64,000 nucleotides of DNA, taken from contig NC_068359.1 in assembly GCF_020536995.1 (NCBI RefSeq), positions 71,083,573-71,147,572 of the forward strand, in the 5' to 3' direction. The stretch is from Dreissena polymorpha. Lineage: Eukaryota; Mollusca; Bivalvia; Myida; Dreissenidae. The position numbers and the translations under genes were made by a program. Of this stretch, positions 25,501-34,413 are shown piece by piece. The stretch's first letter is position 1. The number at the start of each line of letters is the position of its first letter. The notes under the pieces were generated by a model, which was not told the origin of the DNA, ran no database searches, and saw nothing but the letters and a program-made list of their open reading frames with translations.

Positions 25501-28222
25501 CACCGCCTCGAGAATGGAGTCCACAGGACTACGTAAGTACTTTCACCGCTACTTGGGTTAAAAACCACTATGACCTTAATGTAGGGTCAACGGGCGAATG
25601 AATATACATGTTACATTGTCTAAACTCTCAAGTCCAATGTTGTGATACATTCTGTATAATAACTTGTCAAAACTTGATTTAACTAGATAACTGAGGTAAC
25701 GGTCATAGTTTATTCAAAGGGTCAACATAAAGCCCTATAGATACAATCCCACGTAAGAAGAGGCGCTAAACCCATATTTTATTATTGGGAGGAGAGATCA
25801 TAATTACATTTGTGTCCACACATACAAGATTGGCGTTATTTAAAATGGTCACACCAATGAGGATAGGGCGTAATTTCAAATAATCTCACACGTGAGAACA
25901 AGGCGTTTTTACATAGTGTCTCATTCGTTATAGGTGTTATATCATTATTCGGTAGTTACCTATTAACTCCTTGTTCCTTGGATTTTTAACATGAGACACC
26001 TAAATACTATTGATATTGAATTTAATTTATTAAAGCTCCATAAACACTAACAATTAAAGTATGTTTCGAAAAATAAGTTAGCACATAAAAACTCAGTGTT
26101 ACTTCTAGTAAAAGACAACATTTCAACGCTAGATGTGGTCTGGTTACATAGATGTTAGCAGATACAAAATGCTCGATTATATTTTTTGTGCGACAATATA
26201 ATCCGTGTGTATTGCCGCGACGATATCCGAACATTTACGAGCGAGATTGGATTTGGGCAGCTCATGAGAACTACGTCGTGCTTCGGACGCTGCCCGAAGC
26301 AAATCTCGCGTTCGCTCGAAAATGTTCAGAAATCGTCGCGGGAAATTGACATCTAAAATTTAATAAAGTAAATCTTTGTTACCATACAGCATCTAGAGTT
26401 TAAAGGTTGCTATTGCTGAAACATTGGTTTTTGGTACGGGTAAACTTTATTTTTCGAAATATTTTACGAAATCTTTGTTTATTTTGAGTGTTTATCGGGC
26501 TTCAATATTTGGTTCTCAATTGAAACCTTACACTTATATATTTTTTTGCCTCATACAATTTTCGTGTATGTATATTTCCTGGTTATTGTTACAATAGTGA
26601 TGCAGCATCAAACGTTTTTAATGTTTAGCATCGCGAATACAGATGACAGAGTCATCTGCTGCTAAGCTCACGCATATCGGAGGGTTCATCATAACAGAAA
26701 GAGGTACAGTGGACGTAAAGGTATATTGAGTTCTTTTATCATGAAAATGCAGAAGCATTTGAACAACCTTAACCCATTTATGCCGAGTGGACTCTCCCAT
26801 CCTTCTAAATTGGATTAATTTATTTCCAAAATTAGGGTTGTCAAGTATAATTATTTATATATATTTTTCTTACAGAAATTCCTTTAAGCAAACACCGCAG
26901 ACCCTGATGAGACGCCGCACCATGCGGCGTCTCATCTGGGTCTACGCTGTTATCCAATGTCTTTTTTTCTAGACGCTAGGCATAAATGTGTTAATAAAAA
27001 TGACAAGAAGCATTTGAACAACCTTAAATAAAGGCGTTATTGGGAAATTTAAAGCAAAATAAAAATTGAATTACGCTTTGATAACTTGAAAAAAGTTCGA
27101 ATTAGCAATGAGCGTTATAGATATCATCCCGGAATTTGTACTTTATTATGTTTAAAGTTGTAAAATTAATGAGCTGTCATTACCAAACAAAACGGCTAGT
27201 AAAAATACTATATTGTAATATTGATTAAAATACTGAATGCAATATTAACGACAAGTCGTAAATTCCATAAGTTTAGCTGTTTAGAACCCGGACATTCAGC
27301 ATACTTTTGAATGATCGTAAATATTTATTTAATTTGCTCATTTAAAATCATTTGATAAAACAGATCTGACACTCGTTGTCATTTCGTACCATATTTTATT
27401 AAAGGGACAGTCAACCATGACGATGAAGAAAAGAAAAGTTGTAAAATACCGTATTTTTTACAATTATTAGTTAATATTGATTAAAATATCACGACTGGTA
27501 TATTACATTACTTGAAAAAAGTTGTTAAGTTTTCATATTTTTAGTATATTCGGTAATCAATTTTACTGGGTATGTCTACCAGGTAACTACCAGTTAACTA
27601 TAAATAACGCCAGTAAATTGATCATCATCGTCACGTGGTAAACCCAGGAATGCAAATTGTGCATGCGTAGTGAATTGTATATATTATATATATATAATGA
27701 TCAATCTACTTGCGTTATTTATAGTGTGTATATCGTTATGTCACCTATTTTTTGCGATGTACTTTCGATTTCACATCGCGAAATATTATTACCGAATATA
27801 CTGAAAATATGAACTATTTTCAAGTAATGTAATATACCAGTCGTGAAATTTTAATCAATATAAACCAATAATTGTAAAATAATACGGTATTTTAGAACTT
27901 TTCTTTTTTCGTAATTCGTGGATGACAGTCCCTTTAAACTCGTCCAGGAAATTTGTAAGTAATTCAGTTTTAGAAAGTATTTAAGCGCCATGTTTTTATC
28001 AAACCCGATTTGTTAACCAATCGCATCAATGTTTATTTTTTGAAGGGAAAAGGCACCATGAGGACATTTTGGCTTGATGGAATCTGTGCACAACAAGTCG
28101 GCAACGGAACCACTTATGCGCGCCCGAGCGTTGAAGAAAAATCACCGGTTTCTCCGGATATTACTTTGATTTCAGTAAAAGAACCTCCAAGCTACACGAA
28201 CGGGCTATTAATGAAGTACTGA
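7255..28222 (+). CDS. NIT-domain membrane guanylate cyclase, whole gene (11 exons)
   Basis: The spliced reading gives a 652-residue protein that should convert GTP to cGMP at a membrane. I joined exons 7255-7500, 11225-11449, 12254-12503, 17686-17808, 18202-18365, 19122-19441, 19821-19921, 20040-20201, 25434-25532, 26629-26720 and 28046-28222. Every junction has GT/AG borders, and the phases match throughout. Predicted order: membrane helix about residues 55-71; NIT domain about 83-330, with the blocks [21 protein letters not shown] and WFDNMTEYI; second helix about 349-370; coiled coil about 380-406; catalytic domain about 427-605. The metal-binding aspartates are D434 and D478, the guanine-selecting pair is E474 and C546, and the transition-state pair is N553 and R557. 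All are present, so it should be active on GTP. It lacks the kinase-homology domain of natriuretic-peptide-type cyclases and the haem domain of soluble cyclases. The NIT family is known mainly from bacterial nitrate/nitrite receptors. The ligand in this animal is inferred, not shown. Confidence 0.9.
7501..11224 (+). other. Cyclase intron 1; no further gene seen
   Basis: AT-rich intron of 3.7 kb. The open frames here are short and unlike any family I know. The only structure I noticed is a 16-bp perfect inverted repeat (9260-9275 and 9336-9351). Confidence 0.6.
9260..9351. repeat. Perfect 16-bp inverted repeat
   Basis: TACGCAAACACGAAAT and its exact complement are separated by 60 bp, so transcribed RNA could form a hairpin inside intron 1. 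No known element boundary is evident. Confidence 0.7.
11225..11449 (+). CDS. NIT-guanylate cyclase exon 2 (NIT domain, first half)
   Basis: Encodes residues 83-157, phase 0 to phase 0, with a CAG acceptor and a GTTTCA donor. [20 protein letters not shown] is the first conserved block of the NIT family (glutamine, ERG, then a hydrophobic stretch). The exon is clearly more GC-rich than the surrounding intron. The previous intron is 3.7 kb. Confidence 0.88.
11511..11987. mobile_element. Long-TIR MITE, copy 1 (intron 2)
   Basis: Starts TTAAAGGTACCGTCAACCAC and ends GTGTACCTTTAAA. The arms are inverted over roughly 100 bp; for example CACGACTGGTATATTACATT on the left is matched by AATGTAATATACCAGTCGTG on the right. 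It aligns throughout with the copy at 27399-27937. It is non-coding, so it would depend on another element's transposase. Confidence 0.85.
12254..12503 (+). CDS. NIT-guanylate cyclase exon 3 (NIT domain core)
   Basis: Encodes residues 158-240 and the first base of Gly241, ending in phase 1. [15 protein letters not shown] is the second hallmark NIT block, the conserved K/R-E-x-A-G-x-E-R-A segment. A CAG acceptor follows a pyrimidine-rich stretch, and the donor is GTAGAA. Confidence 0.9.
12880..13705 (+). mobile_element. LINE 3' fragment (end of ORF2 and 3' UTR)
   Basis: A 5'-truncated non-LTR retrotransposon in intron 3. The frame [15 protein letters not shown] leads, after a frameshift near 13140, to [18 protein letters not shown] and [10 protein letters not shown]. 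This is the cysteine/histidine knuckle at the C-terminus of many LINE reverse transcriptases. [12 protein letters not shown] and a stop follow near 13425. The 3' UTR ends near CGTAAATAAACTATCTTATC. Confidence 0.75.
14369..14567 (-). mobile_element. tRNA-derived SINE, family B copy 1, with target-site duplication
   Basis: Minus-strand copy. The head reads GGTCGCCGTGGTGTAATGG (A box) and GGGTTCGATCCC (B box). The tail includes GCCTGAGGCTTTCGATGCAA. It is flanked by AAATTAAGTT at 14359-14368 and 14568-14577, a 10-bp target-site duplication. It lies in cyclase intron 3 and is the same family as 59285-59483. Confidence 0.88.
15640..15718. mobile_element. Foldback MITE fragment (GTGTCGTCC family)
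   Basis: AAGTATCGTCCTTGATTAGC and repeated AGGCTAATC motifs match part of the foldback family seen whole at 30055-30270. It ends where the tRNA-cassette MITE at 15720 begins. Confidence 0.5.
15720..16235. mobile_element. MITE-like element with a different tRNA-like cassette, copy 3
   Basis: Left end AAAGGGGCCTTTTCACAGAT; the right end, inverted, reads AAAGGGATCTTTTCACGCTT. The body aligns with copies 1 and 2. The minus-strand tRNA-like block (about 15850-15945) is of another type: GGCGGAATAGCTCAGTAGG with B box GGTTCGAAACC. A short duplication of GAGTCCTG lies inside it. Confidence 0.78.
17686..17808 (+). CDS. NIT-guanylate cyclase exon 4 (NIT domain)
   Basis: Encodes residues 241-281 plus the first base of Gly282, entering and leaving in phase 1. 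The acceptor is TTTAAG and the donor is GTATGA. Sequence such as [14 protein letters not shown] continues the helical NIT fold. The preceding intron (5.2 kb) carries LINE, SINE and MITE insertions. Confidence 0.85.
18202..18365 (+). CDS. NIT-guanylate cyclase exon 5 (end of NIT domain)
   Basis: Encodes residues 282-336, phase 1 to phase 0. [19 protein letters not shown] followed by VHDSLANRI is the C-terminal NIT block, in which W-F-x-x-x-T-x-x-I is typical. The donor is GTGCGT. The following intron is about 0.75 kb. Confidence 0.88.
19122..19441 (+). CDS. NIT-guanylate cyclase exon 6 (second membrane helix, coiled coil, start of catalytic domain)
   Basis: Encodes residues 337-442 plus two bases of Ser443. 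A strongly hydrophobic helix ([18 protein letters not shown]) is followed by basic residues and a charged heptad-like stretch ending [11 protein letters not shown]. That stretch is the dimerising linker shared by receptor and soluble guanylate cyclases. The exon closes with [12 protein letters not shown], the first metal-binding motif (D434). I chose the acceptor at 19120-19121 because it keeps phase 0; other nearby AGs would break the frame. Confidence 0.92.
19821..19921 (+). CDS. NIT-guanylate cyclase exon 7 (catalytic domain)
   Basis: Encodes residues 443-476, entering in phase 2 and leaving in phase 1. It reads [20 protein letters not shown], then FDVYKVETI, a near-consensus class III cyclase segment. 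E474 is the glutamate that helps select guanine over adenine. Confidence 0.95.
20040..20201 (+). CDS. NIT-guanylate cyclase exon 8 (catalytic domain)
   Basis: Encodes residues 477-530 and the first base of Gly531. [11 protein letters not shown] holds the second metal aspartate, D478. Most relatives have Ala where this protein has Gly479. [10 protein letters not shown] is the following core strand of the family. The intron before it is only 118 nt. The intron after it is the longest in the gene (5.2 kb). Confidence 0.95.
22141..22384. repeat. 244-bp direct repeat, left copy
   Basis: Identical to 24239-24482. It contains GCTTTCGCGC-rich sequence unlike the AT-rich surroundings, and it is preceded by a GGGCGGGCGGGCGGGG tract. 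Confidence 0.9.
24239..24482. repeat. 244-bp direct repeat, right copy
   Basis: Identical to the left copy. The flanking sequences on the two sides differ, which places the boundaries precisely. Confidence 0.9.
25068..25350 (-). mobile_element. LINE C-terminal fragment
   Basis: The minus-strand frame reads [20 protein letters not shown], a C-x2-C-x7-H-x4-C knuckle. [12 protein letters not shown] follows just before the stop. This is the extreme C-terminus of a LINE ORF2, the same type as at 12880-13430. Nothing of the reverse transcriptase core remains. It sits 85 bp upstream of cyclase exon 9, in antisense. Confidence 0.75.
25434..25532 (+). CDS. NIT-guanylate cyclase exon 9 (catalytic signature)
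   Basis: Encodes residues 531-563 plus one base of Pro564, phase 1 to phase 1, with donor [25 protein letters not shown] followed by [10 protein letters not shown] is the guanylate cyclase signature. C546 is the guanine-selecting cysteine, and N553 and R557 stabilise the transition state. Confidence 0.96.
26212..26345. mobile_element. Imperfect hairpin, probable foldback MITE (intron 9)
   Basis: Arms of about 55 bp pair imperfectly. GCCGCGACGATATCCGAACA on the left is answered by TGTTCAGAAATCGTCGCGGG on the right, and the inner part pairs through GGGCAGC/GCTGCCC. An open frame running through it is a chance product of its higher GC content. Confidence 0.65.
26629..26720 (+). CDS. NIT-guanylate cyclase exon 10
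   Basis: Encodes residues 564-594, entering in phase 1 and leaving in phase 0. [13 protein letters not shown] matches the family's R-I-x-x-S/T segment after [15 protein letters not shown] leads into the final KGKG motif. The TAG acceptor follows TTTTTAATGT. Confidence 0.92.
26769..26996. mobile_element. MITE with central perfect hairpin (intron 10)
   Basis: Terminal inverted repeat TTAACCCATTTATGCC (the other end inverted reads TTAACACATTTATGCC). The core hairpin has arms GATGAGACGCCGCA and TGCGGCGTCTCATC around a 3-base loop, extended by AGACCC/GGGTCT. It lies in the last intron, 48 nt after exon 10. The 22-bp direct repeats at 26751-26772 and 27006-27027 flank it. Confidence 0.85.
27399..27937. 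mobile_element. Long-TIR MITE, copy 2 (intron 10)
   Basis: Ends TTAAAGGGACAGTCAACCA and, inverted, TTTAAAGGGACTGTCATCC. It has inverted arms of roughly 120 bp and aligns over its whole length with the copy in intron 2. It is better preserved than copy 1. Confidence 0.88.
28046..28222 (+). CDS. NIT-guanylate cyclase exon 11 (C-terminus and stop)
   Basis: Encodes residues 595-652 and a TGA stop. [12 protein letters not shown] is the conserved K-G-K-G-x-M-x-T-x-W-L-x-G end of the cyclase domain. A tail of about 46 residues follows that has no recognisable domain. I see no membrane anchor or clear PDZ ligand. Confidence 0.93.
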   Translation, partial: GKGTMRTFWLDGICAQQVGNGTTYARPSVEEKSPVSPDITLISVKEPPSYTNGLLMKY

Positions 28223-28277
28223 AAAGCATATTGCTTGTGTGGGATATATGAAAACATTATTAGGTTTTACCCTCCTC

Positions 28278-28283
28278 ATTAAA
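28278..28283 (+). terminator. Possible polyadenylation signal (ATTAAA)
   Basis: ATTAAA lies about 56 nt after the cyclase stop codon. It is the common variant of AATAAA, but it is weak evidence in AT-rich DNA. The true 3' end could lie further downstream. Confidence 0.22.
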
Positions 28284-30050
28284 TACTACAGGATTTTGTC
28301 ACATCAACACTTCAGATTATGTCATACAAAGACGGCTTATACAATACAAGAACAGTAAATATAAGGGCATCAAGGGCTGTTATTGTCGGAACTAATAGTG
28401 TTAAGTATAGCATAAACTTTCGTTTTTTTAGCAAACATTGATCCCGATAATTATTATGTATGGATTGTTCGATGGTAAACACTGTAACATGGGTCATAAT
28501 GCTTGTAAACCCGTATTCACCAAACCATTCGTAAGCGTTAATATAAAGTATAGACACGAGATATCTTATTCACGAGTTTGATCTGATGCATGCTATCAAA
28601 GGAGCGTATGTCATCAGCACACTTTTCTATATGAAGACGGGTAAAATTCGATGTTTCATATGTCGAGTTAGCCTCAACATTTAAGATTATTTCGAATCAA
28701 TCTTACATTTTAGAGAATATTTTTTTTTAATTCTTAGACTTTATACACACATTTGGTTGGTGAATATAGGCATAAGTGAATGCACTTTTAATTCTTTTAC
28801 GTTTATCCTTAGTCAAACACAAAGGTAGAATGATGGAAGATCGTCAATATTTTACTACTTCAGTCAAACTTGAACGCATATTTACAGACAAACACAAACC
28901 AAAAACAAAACAATCAAAATATATCGAAGATGAATGAGTTCCAAAATGTTAGTCTGAGTTTTTTTTTCTAGTTGTACTTCCAATCTGTGTATACGTTTAA
29001 CAAACTTGTCATCAATAGTTTAGTCAGCATATGTGTCATTTGTTCTAGTGAAATGCTGTTGTTGTGGTTAAAAATAGCTTATTCCACCGAAAGGAGATTG
29101 TTTGCAACGATGTTTTATTAAATTGTACAATACAATTGGCAATAGTTTGCGCTGACGTTTACCGAATCAATAAGGATATATTTAAACCACATTTATAATG
29201 CATACATAATACAACGATGACATCGATCTTATCAACTTCAACGTTATATTAATGTATCTTTAAAATATTAACATAACCAATGAATACAATTCTTCGGTAT
29301 GTTCTTGAGAATTAAAAAATGAAACAAGTAATAAATGAAAGATGAAACTTCGAAAAACAGTACGTTAAATACATTATACATCAAGGGAAGTCATTTACGA
29401 GACGAAAACACAACATTCTACAGGGATATCCTCCCTGCGTCGACAGTGCAATAAGTTTGTCAAACAAGCTTATGACTGTCACACATTGTCAAAAAAATGT
29501 TCAATTGATTGCAACCCCCCCCCCAATAATAATTATACTAACTAGTAAAATACGTAATCTTAGTCAAGTATATTTTGAATATTTAGTCAAATAAAGTCAT
29601 GTTAGGCTTTGTTTACACATTTTTTTTGGTAATTTATAATGTATTGAATTTATGGCCCATGAGAAAATAAATTCGGTAAATGTTTGTACTAAAAGTATTC
29701 TTCATTATTCATAATATGAACACGAAAATCATATATATAAAACATATACATGTCACCAAATCAAGATAAAACATACACATTTCTAATATGTTATCGCAAT
29801 AATTTTAACTTCACCATCAGGTTTACATAATAGGCAATTGATGAAAGAAACATTCAACTTAAAAAAGTATAATTAACTCGTATCAAATTAGTCATGTTTG
29901 CAGCGATGAAGCTCTAGCAACTTACGACTTGTATTTGTTTAGATATTATCACGATTTTCACATAATGTATTACAATAACCTAGGCATACACACCAATACT
30001 GATTTCGTTGATCAAGACAAATTCCATTGCACTATCATAATGCAGGAAAT
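28284..30050. other. No gene seen downstream of the cyclase
   Basis: AT-rich DNA with short chance frames only. A run of ten C near 29516-29525 is the only local oddity. Confidence 0.5.
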
Positions 30051-30054
30051 ATAA

Positions 30055-30270
30055 TTGAGTCGTGTTCTGAGAAAACTGGGCATTATGCATGTGCGTAAAG
30101 TGTCATCCCAGCCTAAAGTGGATTTTTGCTAAGAAAAGATTTCATTTAAATGAAATATGTCACAAAAGCGGAAAGTGTCGTTCCTGATTAGCCTGTGCGA
30201 ACTGCAAGACTTATATGGGACGACACTTTACGCATATACATTATGCCCAGTTTTCTCAGAACGTGACTCA
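30055..30270. mobile_element. Foldback MITE (GTGTCGTCC family), full copy
   Basis: Left end GAGTCGTGTTCTGAGAAAAC; the right end inverted reads ATGAGTCACGTTCTGAGAAA, so the terminal inverted repeats are about 45 bp. Internal motifs are GCGGAAAGTGTCG and GATTAGCCTGTGC. The same family appears at 15640, 30465, 40765 and 53065. I recall it as very common in Dreissena-like DNA. Confidence 0.85.
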
Positions 30271-30464
30271 TATAAATGGTCGGCATAGTTTCGCGCATCT
30301 ATTTTAAGTCTCGTATTTGTTCAAAACGTAATTGAACCGGCTTTTGGTAACACCGGACATATCCGAAAGGTATCGTTCAAAAAAACCTTTGACGTGACGG
30401 CACTTGTCGCTTTTAGAAACTGTGTGTGTTAAAATAAATTTCTTTTAAAGATAATTCCAGTTTG

Positions 30465-30512
30465 GGTGGAAAGTGTCGTCCTGTATAGCCAGTGCAGAGT
30501 CTTTAGTATCAC
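30465..30512. mobile_element. Foldback MITE fragment
   Basis: GGTGGAAAGTGTCGTCCTG followed by AGCCAGTGCAGAG is a short remnant of the family seen at 30055-30270. Confidence 0.45.
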
Positions 30513-31499
30513 AACATTAATACATGATAAGCGAAGTTAAACTTTTATGTTGCGTGATTAACTGACTCGCATGTCTAAACAATTTGTTTTTTTCCTTGGT
30601 AAATCATTAAGTTTAAACTAAAAATGAAATTACAATTCATAAACTAATTATGTTGATTAATCATATGTTATGTTCTTTGTACCTTATTGCAGTTAAGTTC
30701 AAACTGAGTGTTATGGTTAATAAACCCTGTTATGATATACATGTGGATAAATGTTGCGAATGTTGTTGTAATTAACCTCTTTAAGTTGGGACATTAAAGT
30801 ATGTTTACTTGTTGATAATAATGTTGTGTGTTCTTTTGACTTTCATGCAACAGATTTCTCAAAGAAAATACCAAAAATATACGTACCACTAAGACTCATA
30901 AAGAAACAGTGTAAATCCGACGAAAAAGGAGACCAAGCCTTTATAATAACTGCATACTGAAACAGACAGAAAAGCAATTCATAACATTAAGGGTTTGAAT
31001 AGGGAGAAGAATCCTATATTATGAAGCACAAATGAAGCACATTTTTTGAAAAGATAAATATTCTATAAATAATAATATAACAATAAATACATTTAATGAT
31101 CATTGTAAATTGAGAACATATTATAAAACAAAATTATGCAAAAAATAATAATACCCATAATTAAAATTCTTGTGCGAAAGCGAAAAACAAGAAATTGTTG
31201 CTAGAATTAATTATTGCATTATATACGTTCTAACCCATTGAACCATTGAACAATTTTAATCAGTATTACCAGTCTATTGTTGTTTGCTACGGTTATTTAG
31301 TTTTTTGGGTGGAGGGGGCTTTTATGGAAGGGTTAAACTAGTCCTTCAAATAACAAAAAATAAAGAAACAATTATTGGCATAGTAACCATAAAATAGTAA
31401 AAAACAGCTTTCCGTCGTACTGTTCTATTATGGTGTTTTAACGCATATTAGATCGCATGGTTGCTAAAGCACTGTGTATAATACCGATGGGTATTGTTG

Positions 31500-31612
31500 T
31501 TTGATGATTATGATGATGTTAATGTTGTTGATGATAATGATGATGATGTTGGTGTTGGTGGTGGTGATGATGATGATGATGGTGCTGCTGCTGCTGCTGA
31601 TGATGATGATGG

Positions 31613-31682
<70 letters not shown>
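31500..31682. repeat. GAT/GTT/GCT trinucleotide microsatellite
   Basis: Degenerate GTT, GGT and GCT runs on the left grade into a clean (GAT)n of about 23 units on the right. Poly-Ile, poly-Met and poly-Asp frames across it are artefacts. Confidence 0.97.
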
Positions 31683-31718
31683 CACAGTCGATTTTAGATA
31701 TATATATATATATATAGG

Positions 31719-32010
31719 TATTTAAAATATAACGATATTATTCAGTCAGATAAAACCGCGCGTAGTTCCTAAATTTCACATATTGGAGGCGCCTGCATTT
31801 AATATGTTCCGTCATGAATGATTGTGTACGACGGTGACGGGATAATTCGAATGATAACAGTTGATTTGGTGACATGTATATGTTTATTAAAATATAGCGA
31901 AAACATTAAGTCATATAAAACCGCGCGGCGATCAAAAATTTCACATATTGGAGACGCCTGCATTTAATAATTTCCTTCATAAACGGTTGTGTACATATAG
32001 GATCTTGCAT
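31719..32010. repeat. Two diverged tandem units of about 160 bp
   Basis: Both units contain TAAAACCGCGCG, then TTTCACATATTGGAG, then CGCCTGCATTTAATA, then GGTTGTGTAC or GATTGTGTAC. The first starts near 31719 and the second near 31880. No coding potential was seen. Confidence 0.7.
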
Positions 32011-32059
32011 GAGTGGTCGTTTTGTATTGAATTAATTAAACAAGTCATCTAAATGAAGA

Positions 32060-32225
32060 TAAAAACGAGGCTTGCGTAGCAGTCGCCTGCGAACATCATA
32101 GCAAACACGTGACCACGCCATATATATCGTGTGCGTACGTCGTAGCTATCACATGCGCAAGTAATAGATATAGCGTGCGAACGTCATAGCTTTTGGCTGC
32201 GTACTTCATTACTTTCGCGTGAACA
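32060..32225. repeat. Degenerate short tandem repeat
   Basis: Variants of GCGTGCGAACGTCATAGC recur about six times with poor conservation. This is probably a decayed minisatellite. Confidence 0.4.
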
Positions 32226-32689
32226 AGTTATATAGTCTTCTTAATAAAATATGTGACATGTCACCTTTATGCAACAGTAGTTATTCCATTTTGTTTTGAT
32301 TTTTCAAAATCGTTTTCCGCATTTCGTAAATGGTAGCTATATTCACACAAACAGAAACAGGTGTTTCAAAAAATCATATCACTCATAGCAATTGTATCAA
32401 CTTCCTAGTAGTGTACTAAAATTGTTATTAACATAATAATGGCCAAAGTCATATTAGCCGCGTGTTGCGAAACTGCCTCTTATTTCATCTACGCACAGCG
32501 GAGTTCCAGCACATCCGGCGCATCCGCACGGTCGGGACAGGAGCTACCACGTCCGCTCATGAGACTTGAAAAATTGCTTGACTTAAAAGCGGCCGTACAT
32601 AACATACAACACATGTTCGCATGACGTGTGTTTTGGAGATTAAAAATGTGTTTGACTTTTATTAAAGTTTAAATGATATATACAAAATG

Positions 32690-32978
<289 letters not shown>

Positions 32979-34413
32979 CACGGACTCTAGATGAGACTCT
33001 AGATGAGACGGATATGAAACGGGACCGTATCGGCATATACTGTGAAACCATTATTATTCGTCCGACATTAATTTTCGCCTTTTTCGTCCTTCGACCGATG
33101 GACGAATTCCAGTTCCTAACGAACAACCATGTCCCATATTTGAAACAAAGAAGACTTAAATACGTAGGCATGAGACATTTAAATCCAGCGTAATCCACGC
33201 ATATACACAGGGCTCGAAATTAACACTCGCACACTCGCAAAATGCGAGAAAAAAAGATTGCAAGGTAAGTTATAAGCCACTAGTATTTTTTGCAAATAAA
33301 GAAATAGTGAAAAAAACGAGTTATATTGCTTAATGCGTTCAACGGCGTGAACGCTAAACCGTAGGTCAATTTTATGAACGTCCGAATACCCATATGCGGA
33401 AGCGCGCACCTTGTTTGTTGACTGGTATACTTATAATACAGATACACAGATGGTATTGATACAAAGAACATGAAACAGTCGACTATTCACACTCAAGTTA
33501 AATCCGGTTTTGACACAAAGGGTGATCATTATACAGTGTACTGACAACTGACATTTCCTGTAAAACGCGAATGCAATAAGGCTGTATCGAATGCGTCGAC
33601 TTCGTTTAGGTATATCAGTGTTGATTAACGCTAATTGTTAACAACTTTATTACCCATTGTGTGTATTGTGTTTTTCAGGGGTGTTGCAGATTATACAGCC
33701 TACACGCGGCGAATCCGGATAAAAGACAATACTATTAAACGCAATTAAAATATGACGATGTGTGATCAACACCTGACTGAAATATATTCTGCGCTTTGTT
33801 ACAAATTAATAAAGAACATTTTGATTTGTGTTTGGTTATTTGGTTTAAACTGCATCTACTATTTCAAATTACTGTACTTAAAATGATCAAATATCTACGA
33901 TGCAAAACGCTTGAAACTTTAATGAAATATGACCAAAATAATTTGCTTACGCTAATTATAACCCATAATGTTCGCACCTTCTCTAATTGGCGCCGATAAA
34001 GGAAAGATTGGTATCAGTTTGACCGTGATAGTAATGGAAAAAGACTAATTGGCAATTGGCTTCGTTGTTTAAAACACTCGTTAACAATTATTCAGTCCCA
34101 CTTATCTGCTTATCATAACAAAGAACGTGTCAATGACATAAAATAATAAGGGACAGTTACTATCACCTAAAAAAACAGACTTGTTAATTGGCATATGCCA
34201 AACAAGGCCCACCTCCTGCAAGTGACTACCAAGTGTCACCTCTCTTTCCCCAGCACGATTTTTTCGCAACCGCGTATTACATGTGTTTTTACAACAAATC
34301 GGACGTGTTTTTTTTCAAAACCAGAAATGGACGAATTTAAGAGCGGACGAAATAGTCATTTTTATGAAAAGGGCGAAATTTATTGCCGACGAAAATAAAT
34401 GGTTTCACAGTAG

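Noticed and set aside
26882-26940. Hammerhead ribozyme (CTGATGAG motif)
   Set aside because: The motif is part of a simple hairpin; the required CGAAA core and three-stem layout are absent.
32439-32624. 61-residue, relatively GC-rich + strand frame
   Set aside because: It might be an exon, but I recognise no motif and no convincing splice sites.
33200-33265. GGGCTCGAAATTAACACTCG-type segment with CGCAAAATGCGAG
   Set aside because: It looks like a short dispersed repeat, but I could not define its ends or find a second copy in the window.
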